DNA from: CAYLLT01 sp964591605
GTDB lineage: Bacteria; Planctomycetota; Phycisphaerae; UBA1845; PWPN01
Length of the DNA: 11,903 nt
NCBI GenBank assembly: GCA_964591605.1
Contig: CAZQEN010000242.1
Coordinates: 1 to 11,903 of the forward strand
Direction of reading: 5' to 3'
The position numbers and the translations under genes are program-made. Below are positions 1 through 5,345 of this stretch, piece after piece; the stretch's first letter is position 1, and each line of letters opens with the position of its first letter. The notes beneath the pieces were generated by a model that saw nothing but the letters and a program-made list of their open reading frames with translations, did not search any database and was not told the origin of the DNA.

Positions 1-309
1 CTCGAGGGCGACGATCTTCGTGCGGGCGGTGGTGATGTACATGACGCCGTCGATCACGATGGGCGTGCATTCGATGGTGGTCTTGTCGGTGGCGTCGCCG
101 GTGTGGTAGGTCCAGGCGACCTGGAGCTGATGGACGTTTTCGCGGCGGATCTGGTCGAGGGGGGAGCAGCGCGTGCCGCCGCGGTCGCGGTTGACGTGGG
201 GCCAGTCGGCCGGGGCGATGGGCTGGGTCGCGGCGCCCGGCGGCGCTTCCGCGAGGGCGGGTGTCACTGGGAGGGCGAAGATGCAGACGGCTAGAGCTTT
301 CCAGAGCAT
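1..309 (-). CDS. PQQ-dependent dehydrogenase, N-terminal part (runs off window)
   Basis: The first 103 codons of a gene that leaves the window at base 1 with no stop. A signal peptide is visible (hydrophobic core about residues 4-18, likely cleavage after ALA at 18-20), so the product is exported. The mature start WPHVNRDRGGTRCSPLDQI (36-54), then ENVHQLQVAWTYHTGD (57-72) and TPIVIDGVMYITT (82-94), are the hallmark opening of membrane or periplasmic quinoprotein glucose/alcohol dehydrogenases (eight-bladed propeller using pyrroloquinoline quinone). The catalytic and PQQ-contacting residues lie beyond the window, so substrate cannot be told. ATG at 309 is preceded by AGGA about 8 bases upstream, overlapping the stop of the FG-GAP gene. 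The 10-base gap suggests one transcript with that gene. It could instead be a non-catalytic PQQ-propeller protein, but the opening matches the dehydrogenases better. Confidence 0.85.
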   Translation of the reverse strand, partial: MLWKALAVCIFALPVTPALAEAPPGAATQPIAPADWPHVNRDRGGTRCSPLDQIRRENVHQLQVAWTYHTGDATDKTTIECTPIVIDGVMYITTARTKIVALE

Positions 310-319
310 GCGGGGCGTC

Positions 320-1669
320 CTAATACAACGTCACGTTCACGCCGGTGCCGAGGCGCAGGGCGGGCACGCGGGCGGCCTTTTCGCTGCGGTAGATCAGGAT
401 CTTCGTTTGGGAGTAGAGCAGAATCTCCGGGCGGGCATCGCCGTCCATGTCGCCGACCAGGCCGAACGGCTCGTGGTCCTCGTCGGGCGGCACGGGCGTT
501 GCGCGGTGGAACGCGTCGACCGGTCCGAGGCGGGCGACGCACTCGCCGCGGGCATTGAGAAGCCGCTGCGTCTGGCCGACGAGGATCTCGTCGACGCCGT
601 CGCCGTCCCAGTCGATGAGGCGGTGGTGGCGGCTGTCGCCGCAGAGGTAGCTGCCCAGCCGGTTGCCCTGCGCGTCCATCACCCAGAGTGACCCCTTGCG
701 GTAGGGCTGATGGGCTATGTCCACGACGATCTGCGGCTCGGAGCTGCCGGGGACGACGCGGCCGATGTCGATGGACTCGAAGTGATGCCCGGCGACGTCC
801 CAGATTGTCCGGCCGCGTCCGTCGAGCATGGCGATGCCGTTGGCGCCGCAGCAGCTCACGACGAGGCGGAAGTCCTGGGGGCGCGAACCGGCCCGGACGA
901 CTTCGCAGCAGTCGAGATGGCCCCGGCCCAGGTTGATCTTCTCCGAGGTCATGGTCCAGAGCTCGCGGCCGTCGTCGTCGAGGAGCGTGTAGCCGCCCAT
1001 GACTTCGTCGCGGCCGTCGCCGTCGATGTCGATGAGCCGGGGATGGTGGCACGTCATGTACTGCGGCGGCTGCCAGTGCCAGAGCAGCTTCCACTCGTCG
1101 GTGTACGCCCAGAGCTGGCGGTAGCGGTCCTTGACGATGATGTCGCGGGCCCGCGGCCCGCCGCGCAGATTGGCGAAGACGATGCAGTCGGCGACCTCGA
1201 GGCCTTCGGGCAGCGGGAGGCGCCGCGCTTCCTTACCCGTTGGACCTTCTAGAACGATCAGCTCCTTTTCGATGCTCAGATAGACCTCCGGCCGGCCGTC
1301 GCCGTCGAGGTCAAAGATCTGCACGGGCACATCGTAAGCCAGTACCGGGGAGCCGGCGTCGGCCTCGCCCCACCGCCACAGCACGGCGCCGTCGAGTCGG
1401 GTGGCGACGACGGCCGTCACCCGCTGCTTGATCTGCCGCGCGGAGACGATCTCGGCCTGGCCGTCGGCGTCGAGGTCGCCGGCCACGAGCCACTGGCCGT
1501 GATACGCCTGGTCCGGTTCGATGGTCTTCCACGGCAAGATGACCGGCCCGTCGAGCTCCCACGCGCTGCGCTCGAAGTCCTCGCCGACGACGACGGATGT
1601 GTTCAGGAAGATCGCCAGCACTGCCGGCCACATCTCCCGGATTCCCTGCTGAATCGATGCCTGTCTCAC
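320..1669 (-). CDS. Exported FG-GAP/VCBS-repeat beta-propeller protein
   Basis: A 449-residue protein if started at GTG 1669. Residues 13-29 are hydrophobic after an N-region containing two arginines, giving a plausible Sec signal peptide. The rest carries five calcium-loop motifs of FG-GAP/VCBS type: DLDADG at 65, DLDGDG at 120, DIDGDG at 214, DWDGDG at 353 and DMDGDA at 407. Each is followed by (x)xE-hydrophobic, as in integrin-like propeller blades. No enzyme motif is visible. Such proteins in planctomycetes are usually of unknown role, sometimes linked to carbohydrate binding or lyase folds. The GTG is chosen because GAGAGGA lies six bases upstream and it supplies positive charges to the signal peptide. 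ATG at 1633 (437 aa) is the alternative. An open frame extends to 2206, but that extension reads through an intergenic repeat and is not believable. The gene probably forms an operon with the downstream PQQ dehydrogenase. Confidence 0.8.
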   Translation of the reverse strand: MRQASIQQGIREMWPAVLAIFLNTSVVVGEDFERSAWELDGPVILPWKTIEPDQAYHGQWLVAGDLDADGQAEIVSARQIKQRVTAVVATRLDGAVLWRWGEADAGSPVLAYDVPVQIFDLDGDGRPEVYLSIEKELIVLEGPTGKEARRLPLPEGLEVADCIVFANLRGGPRARDIIVKDRYRQLWAYTDEWKLLWHWQPPQYMTCHHPRLIDIDGDGRDEVMGGYTLLDDDGRELWTMTSEKINLGRGHLDCCEVVRAGSRPQDFRLVVSCCGANGIAMLDGRGRTIWDVAGHHFESIDIGRVVPGSSEPQIVVDIAHQPYRKGSLWVMDAQGNRLGSYLCGDSRHHRLIDWDGDGVDEILVGQTQRLLNARGECVARLGPVDAFHRATPVPPDEDHEPFGLVGDMDGDARPEILLYSQTKILIYRSEKAARVPALRLGTGVNVTLY

Positions 1670-1675
1670 GGCTGC

Positions 1676-1682
1676 TCCTCTC
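1676..1682 (-). promoter_or_regulatory. Ribosome binding site deciding a GTG start
   Basis: On the minus strand this reads GAGAGGA, six bases before GTG at 1669. The in-frame ATG at 1633 has only GGGAG directly abutting it, which is too close for good initiation. This favours the longer protein. Confidence 0.55.
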
Positions 1683-1849
1683 GCAGATGCGTCGTCCGGC
1701 CGCCTGGGGCCGGAAGGCGGTCCGGCCGCGGGCCCGGCATGCGTCCAACTCCGCGAAACTCCTGCGATGACACGATAACCGGGTCGGCGCGATCTGCAAG
1801 AATGCGGACGTCTGCCAGAGGGTGCAGGGTCCGCGACAGAATCGGGCGA

Positions 1850-2008
1850 GGTGGGTCCCGGCGCGCCGGGACATTCGCCGATGCAAATGCACACTGCCCG
1901 TGGGGAGGCGTGCACGGGCAGCGAGTATCCCGGCGCGCCGGGACCCATGCCACCCGACTGCCTGTGGTGAGGCGCGCACGGGCAGCGAGTGCGCTGCCCA
2001 TGCCACCC
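1850..2008 (+). repeat. Structured intergenic repeat, copy A (compound form)
   Basis: Order of parts: GGTGGG (left terminus lacking the GCATG present in other copies); perfect 18-base palindrome GTCCCGGCGCGCCGGGAC at 1855-1872; hairpin CTGCCCGTG 1894-1902 with CACGGGCAG 1913-1921; second palindrome TCCCGGCGCGCCGGGA 1928-1943; terminus CCCATGCCACCC 1944-1955; hairpin CTGCCTGTG 1958-1966 with CACGGGCAG 1977-1985; overlapping hairpin GGGCAGCG 1980-1987 with CGCTGCCC 1992-1999 around an AGTG loop; final terminus CCCATGCCACCC 1997-2008. The last two hairpins share GGGCAG and exclude each other. Bases 1880-1967 are identical over 88 bases to 3311-3398 in copy B. No coding capacity is credible. Confidence 0.9.
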
Positions 2009-2119
2009 GAGAGACATGCCCCTGTATTTCAGATGCACCCTTCGGCAGGCATAAGGGGCGTGGTGGGTCTTTCGGGCGTGCCGGTTCCGGGAGACGGCCG
2101 TCGCGGTTAGAGTGGGTTC

Positions 2120-3244
2120 ATGCATTCTTGCGGGCAAAGCACGATCGCAGGGCGACTGTCGCGGCGGCGGGTTCTGAGCGGCCTGGCGGCGGTCGGAGCG
2201 GGGCATCTCCTTTCGGTCAGCGGGTGCAGCGCTCGACGGCCGGCGTCAGAGCGGCCGAGCGCCGCGGATCGGGCGCGGCGCCGGATCATTCAGACGGTTC
2301 GCGGGCCGATCGATGCGGAGCAGCTCGGACCGACGCTCGTGCACGAGCACGTGATGTGCGACTTTGCCGGGGCCGACCGGACGGGCCGGCACCGGTACGA
2401 CGCGAAGGAAGTGGTCGAGGTGATGCGGCCGTATCTGGACGCGCTGCGGCCGCTGGGGGTTCGGGCATTCGTGGATTGCACGCCGATGTTCATCGGGCGC
2501 AATCCGCAGGTGCTGGCGCGTCTGTCGGAGCTGACGGGCCTGCACATCGTGACGAACACGGGGCTGTACAAGGCGCCGTTCCTCCCGCCGGATGCCTTCA
2601 CCGCTCCACCCGACGAACTGGCCGATCGCTGGATCCGGGAGTTCGAAGAAGGCATCGAGGGGAGCGGGATCCGGCCGGGGTTCATCAAGATTGCCGTCAA
2701 TGCCGGCCAACTGATCCCGGTCCAGCAGAAGATCGTCCGGGCGGCCTGCCGGACGTGGCGGGCGACGGGGATGACCATCGCGTGCCACACCGGCCACGGC
2801 GTTGCGGCGGGCGAAGCGCTGGACATCCTCCGGGAAGAGGGCGTGCCGGCGGACAACTTCATCTTTGTCCACGCCGACAGCGAGCCCGATCCGGCCCACC
2901 ACGTTGCCGCGGCCCGGCGCGGGGCGTGGGTCGAGTTCGACGCGATCCGGCAGTCATCGCAGGAGAAGAGCCTGGAGCGGGTGCAGTTCATGCTCGAGCA
3001 GGGGCTGATCGACCGGCTGCTGATCTCGCAGGATTCGGGCTGGTACAACGTGGGCGAGCCGCGCGGAGGCGAGGCGGCGGGCAAGATCCACGGATACACG
3101 TATCTGTTCGAGAAGTTCCTGCCCCTTCTGCGCGAGACGGGCGTCTCTGAGGCGCTTGTGCGAAGGCTGACCGTGGAGAACCCTGCCAGGGCCTTGGCGC
3201 TGGACCCGGCGGGCACCGGCACGGGCGTTCTCGCCAGATCCTGA
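2120..3244 (+). CDS. Phosphotriesterase-family metal-dependent hydrolase, Tat lipoprotein
   Basis: A 374-residue member of the phosphotriesterase (PTE/Php) amidohydrolase family, TIM-barrel enzymes with a binuclear metal centre that cleave phosphotriesters or lactones. All six expected metal ligands are visible: H75 and H77 (LVHEH), K190 (the lysine that is normally carboxylated, GFIKIAVN), H223 (ACHTGHG), H251 (FVHADS) and D305 (ISQDSGW). The N-terminus has a twin-arginine motif SRRRVL (14-19), a hydrophobic stretch and a lipobox VSGC with C36, implying Tat export folded with metal, then lipid anchoring. ATG 2120 is forced: an in-frame TAG lies at 2108-2110 and no earlier start follows it. 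Its ribosome site is weak (AGAGTGGG). It stands alone between direct repeat copies A and B. Substrate is unknown; true organophosphate triesterase activity is not implied, because many relatives are lactonases. Confidence 0.88.
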   Translation: MHSCGQSTIAGRLSRRRVLSGLAAVGAGHLLSVSGCSARRPASERPSAADRARRRIIQTVRGPIDAEQLGPTLVHEHVMCDFAGADRTGRHRYDAKEVVEVMRPYLDALRPLGVRAFVDCTPMFIGRNPQVLARLSELTGLHIVTNTGLYKAPFLPPDAFTAPPDELADRWIREFEEGIEGSGIRPGFIKIAVNAGQLIPVQQKIVRAACRTWRATGMTIACHTGHGVAAGEALDILREEGVPADNFIFVHADSEPDPAHHVAAARRGAWVEFDAIRQSSQEKSLERVQFMLEQGLIDRLLISQDSGWYNVGEPRGGEAAGKIHGYTYLFEKFLPLLRETGVSEALVRRLTVENPARALALDPAGTGTGVLARS

Positions 3245-3549
3245 GTGCCACCGGGTCGGTGACAGAAACGGCGGGGTGGCATGAGTCTCGGCGCGCCGGG
3301 AACATTCGCGGATGCAAATGCACACTGCCCGTGGGGAGGCGTGCACGGGCAGCGAGTATCCCGGCGCGCCGGGACCCATGCCACCCGACTGCCTGTGGCG
3401 AGGCGCGCACGGGCAACGTCGGCATCGCTGCGCGAAGCCGACGCTGTCCATGCCACCCCGCCCGAAGTGTCATGGACCCAGTGCGGCGGTGCCGAGCGGT
3501 TTCCCATCCGCCGCCCGATCCCCTAAGATGATGCTGCCGGAGAGGTTCG
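3245..3549. other. Intergenic region, 305 bases, mostly repeat copy B
   Basis: Between the phosphotriesterase-family gene and the MFS gene. Just after the first stop is a small five-base-pair hairpin (CACCG 3249-3253 with CGGTG 3257-3261, loop GGT), without a T-run. Copy B fills 3271-3461. The remaining bases to 3538 show nothing I can name. The downstream ribosome site GGAGAGG is at 3539-3545. Confidence 0.6.
3271..3461 (+). repeat. Structured intergenic repeat, copy B (compound form, extended hairpin)
   Basis: Bounded by a perfect 13-base inverted pair, GCGGGGTGGCATG at 3271-3283 and CATGCCACCCCGC at 3449-3461. Inside: degraded palindrome TCTCGGCGCGCCGGGA 3286-3301; hairpin CTGCCCGTG 3325-3333 with CACGGGCAG 3344-3352; palindrome TCCCGGCGCGCCGGGA 3359-3374; internal terminus CCCATGCCACCC 3375-3386; hairpin CTGCCTGTG 3389-3397 with CACGGGCA 3408-3415. 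The last hairpin differs from copy A. It is lengthened by CGTCGGC 3417-3423 pairing with GCCGACG 3437-3443, still bracketed by GGGCA and TGTCC. It lies 27 bases after the phosphotriesterase stop and in the same orientation as copy A. Confidence 0.9.
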
Positions 3550-4923
3550 ATGCATCTGCAGGCACAGACCATTCATCGGTATGCGCGCTACGAGCGATGG
3601 CGCTGGCAGATCTTCGGCATCACGTGGCTCGCTTACGCCGGTTTCTACCTGACCCGCAAGTCGTTTTCGGTCGCGAAAATCGAGATCGAGCACGACCCGG
3701 CGCTCGGCTTGAGCGATGCGCAGATGGCGTGGATCGACGGGGCGTACCTGGTCGCGTATGCGGTCGGGCAGTTCGTCTTCGGCATGGCGGGCGACCGCTG
3801 GGGCACGCGGAAGGTCGTTGCGGCCGGGCTGCTCGGATCGGTGATCGCGGCCGTGGCGATGGGGGCTTCCACGTGGACGGTGATGCTGGGCGTGTTCTTT
3901 CTGATCCAGGGGCTGTGCCAGTCCAGCGGGTGGGCGCCGCTCTCGAAGAACATGAGTGCGTTCTTCTCGCGGCGCGAGCGCGGGATGGTGATGGGACTGT
4001 GGTGCACCAACTATGCCCTGGGCGGGCTGCTCGCCTCGATGGTGGCGGGGATTGCGGGGGATCAGCTGGGGTGGCGATACGCCTTCTATGTGCCGGCCGG
4101 CGCCCTGACGGTCGTCGCGATACTGTTCCTCGTGTTTCAGCGGAACCGGCCTGAAGACGTGGGTCTGCCGCCGATCGAGCGCTACCACGGCGAAACACCA
4201 GCCACGCTCGGCATGACTGGGACGGCGTCCTGCGAACCGGAGGGGTCGTGGAGCGTCATCCGCGAGGTGGTGACGAATCGGATGGTGCTGCTGTTTGCGG
4301 CGGTGTATTTCCTGCTCAAGCCGGCGCGGTACGCGATCCTGTTCTGGGGGCCGAAGTTCATTCACGCCCGCCTGAACAGCAACATGACCGAGTCGGGGCT
4401 ATTGAGCGGCCTGTTCGAGCTGGCGGGACCTGCGGCCGCTCTGACCGGGGGGTACCTGTCGGATCGGGTGTTCGGTACGCGGCGGGTGCCGGTGTGCGTG
4501 ATCTGCCTGCTGCTGCTGGGCGGGTTGCTCATCTCGTTCAATCACTTTCCGGTGAGCCGGTGGATGCTGGGGGTGAGTTTTTTTGCGATCGGGATGCTGC
4601 TCTTCGCGCCTGACAGCCTGGTCGTCGGTGCGGCGGCGGTGGATTTCGGCACAAAGCGCGGCGCATCAACGGCCGCGGGGGTCATCAACGGGATGGGGTC
4701 GATCGGTGCGATTCTCGGCGGTACCTTGCCGGGCTTTTTCAACCAGCGCTGGGGCTGGGACGGCGTGTTCACCCTGCTCGGGGGAATGACGCTGCTGGCC
4801 GCCCTGATCCTGCTGCCGCGGTGGAACGCATTGCCGACGGGGGCGCCGCCACGTCGCGGGCCCGAGGCGTCCGCCACGGCGGAATCGGACGAGCCGGCCG
4901 GTGCGGCCGTGGGCGCGAGATAG
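3550..4923 (+). CDS. MFS transporter of the organophosphate:phosphate antiporter type
   Basis: A 457-residue inner-membrane protein with the length and about 12 hydrophobic segments of a major facilitator. The first segment ends AYAGFYLTRKSFSVAK (28-43) and the second half has VYFLLKPARYAILFWGPKF (252-270). Both match the organophosphate:Pi antiporter family (GlpT, UhpT, UhpC). R36 and R260 align by context with the two arginines that bind the phosphate in GlpT (R45, R269). The MFS signature GDRWGTRK is at 81-88. A soluble loop at about 205-235 separates the halves, and the C-terminal tail (from about 430) is hydrophilic. Family knowledge predicts exchange of a sugar- or glycerol-phosphate for phosphate. 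A UhpC-like sensor role is possible, but no histidine kinase is nearby. The ribosome site GGAGAGG (3539-3545) supports ATG 3550. Repeat copies precede and follow it. Confidence 0.85.
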   Translation: MHLQAQTIHRYARYERWRWQIFGITWLAYAGFYLTRKSFSVAKIEIEHDPALGLSDAQMAWIDGAYLVAYAVGQFVFGMAGDRWGTRKVVAAGLLGSVIAAVAMGASTWTVMLGVFFLIQGLCQSSGWAPLSKNMSAFFSRRERGMVMGLWCTNYALGGLLASMVAGIAGDQLGWRYAFYVPAGALTVVAILFLVFQRNRPEDVGLPPIERYHGETPATLGMTGTASCEPEGSWSVIREVVTNRMVLLFAAVYFLLKPARYAILFWGPKFIHARLNSNMTESGLLSGLFELAGPAAALTGGYLSDRVFGTRRVPVCVICLLLLGGLLISFNHFPVSRWMLGVSFFAIGMLLFAPDSLVVGAAAVDFGTKRGASTAAGVINGMGSIGAILGGTLPGFFNQRWGWDGVFTLLGGMTLLAALILLPRWNALPTGAPPRRGPEASATAESDEPAGAAVGAR

Positions 4924-4935
4924 GATTCCCGCACC

Positions 4936-4966
4936 AGCCCGATGAGTCGGGGCGCACGCTCGGGCT
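4936..4966 (+). terminator. Possible terminator hairpin after the MFS gene
   Basis: AGCCCGA (4936-4942) pairs perfectly with TCGGGCT (4960-4966) around a 17-base loop, 13 bases after the transporter stop. There is no T-run, so intrinsic termination is unproven. It may merely be a 3' stabilising stem. Confidence 0.35.
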
Positions 4967-4967
4967 C

Positions 4968-4984
4968 AGGAGGAACGCAGGATG
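4968..4984 (+). promoter_or_regulatory. Orphan Shine-Dalgarno and ATG running into repeat C
   Basis: AGGAGG at 4968-4973 sits eight bases before ATG 4982, a better initiation site than those of several real genes here. The frame reads only six codons after ATG (MIDTVKQ) before it enters the left terminus of repeat C at 5002, then stays open through the repeat into the gap. It could be the start of a gene broken by repeat insertion, a leader peptide, or chance. I do not call a CDS. Confidence 0.35.
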
Positions 4985-5001
4985 ATTGACACCGTCAAAC
5001 A

Positions 5002-5087
5002 GGGTGGCATGGGTCCCGATGTACATCGGGATACCCGCTGGCCGTGTTTCATGCGCACGGGCAATGAGTATGTTGCCCATGCCACCC
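5002..5087 (+). repeat. Structured intergenic repeat, copy C (complete simple form, 86 bases)
   Basis: The clearest single unit. Perfect 12-base terminal inverted repeats GGGTGGCATGGG (5002-5013) and CCCATGCCACCC (5076-5087). Perfect 18-base palindrome TCCCGATGTACATCGGGA (5014-5031), with a different core from copies A, B and D but still self-complementary. Hairpin CTGGCCGTG 5038-5046 with CACGGGCAA 5056-5064 has two mismatches. Overlapping hairpin GGGCAATG 5059-5066 with TGTTGCCC 5071-5078 around AGTA has six Watson-Crick pairs plus two G-U-type pairs. It abuts the assembly gap. Confidence 0.9.
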
Positions 5088-5187
5088 NNNNNNNNNNNNN
5101 NNNNNNNNNNNNNNNNNNNNNNNNNNNNNNNNNNNNNNNNNNNNNNNNNNNNNNNNNNNNNNNNNNNNNNNNNNNNNNNNNNNNNNN
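5088..5187. other. Assembly gap (100 N)
   Basis: Exactly 100 N, the usual placeholder for a scaffold gap of unknown length. Both edges carry the same 15 bases, TTGCCCATGCCACCC (5073-5087 and 5188-5202), so the break falls in the repeat family and was probably caused by it. Confidence 0.97.
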
Positions 5188-5202
5188 TTGCCCATGCCAC
5201 CC
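5188..5202 (+). repeat. Right end of a further repeat copy, cut by the gap
   Basis: TTGCCCATGCCACCC is identical to the last 15 bases of copy C. It is either a second, nearly identical copy in tandem or the same end duplicated by the assembler. Confidence 0.75.
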
Positions 5203-5333
5203 AGGCTGAATCCTTCTGCGCTCCTGCTTGAACAGGATTGTGCGCCCGCATGCGCGAGAGAATCACACGAGGGTGAGACGGTCACGTGAACCCCTCGCTT
5301 GCGCTTCGGGCTCTATCGCGTGATCAATGAGAT

Positions 5334-5339
5334 GGAGGG
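5334..5339 (+). promoter_or_regulatory. Ribosome binding site supporting a TTG start
   Basis: GGAGGG lies six bases before TTG 5346. An in-frame TGA at 5328-5330 leaves no ATG or GTG option between it and the TTG. The next in-frame ATG (codon 17) would delete the nucleotide-binding glycine motif. Confidence 0.8.
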
Positions 5340-5345
5340 TGGTCC

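Larger units (their letters stand above)
1670..2119. other. Divergent intergenic region, 450 bases, holding repeat copy A
   Basis: This lies between the divergently transcribed FG-GAP gene (minus) and the phosphotriesterase-family gene (plus), so it must hold promoters for both. I could not identify convincing -35/-10 pairs. It contains repeat copy A at 1850-2008. The stretch 2058-2090 (GGTGGGTC followed by CGGGCGTGCCGG) weakly resembles a decayed left end of the same repeat. Long frames crossing the region on both strands are byproducts of GC-rich sequence. Confidence 0.6.
4924..5345. other. Intergenic region, 422 bases, with repeat copy C and an assembly gap
   Basis: Contents in order: hairpin at 4936-4966; an orphan ribosome site and ATG at 4968-4984; repeat copy C 5002-5087; 100 N at 5088-5187; the end of a further repeat copy at 5188-5202; then about 140 bases leading to the nucleotidyltransferase. 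That last part includes CCTCGCTTGCGCTTCGGGCT (5293-5312), a motif I remember as frequent between planctomycete genes. CGAGGG (5268-5273) can pair with CCCTCG (5292-5297). The real size of this interval is unknown, because 100 N is a placeholder, and a gene could be hidden there. Confidence 0.6.

Noticed and set aside
2058..2090. Possible fifth, decayed repeat copy just before the phosphotriesterase-family gene
   Set aside because: Only GGTGGGTC and a loose GC palindrome match; the hairpin block and right terminus are missing, so chance similarity in GC-rich sequence is likely.
1670..2206. N-terminal extension of the FG-GAP protein up to 2206 on the minus strand
   Set aside because: It reads through repeat copy A in a proline/arginine-rich frame, ahead of a proper ribosome site and signal peptide; the gene starts at 1669 or 1633.
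1822..3150. Plus-strand open frame of about 442 codons starting before repeat A
   Set aside because: It crosses the repeat and then overlaps the hydrolase gene in the wrong frame; composition is arginine/glycine-rich with no family features.
1850..3461. CRISPR array suggested by repeats A and B
   Set aside because: The repeats are internally palindromic, of variable length and separated by a whole gene, with no regular spacers or cas genes.
2290..3507. Long minus-strand open frame (about 405 codons) opposite the phosphotriesterase-family gene
   Set aside because: It is antisense to a gene with all catalytic residues and has serine/arginine-rich, motif-free translation that begins near repeat B. 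It is a GC-rich shadow.
3523..4365. Minus-strand open frame opposite the MFS transporter
   Set aside because: No hydrophobic pattern or motif; it overlaps a gene with clear membrane segments and family signatures.
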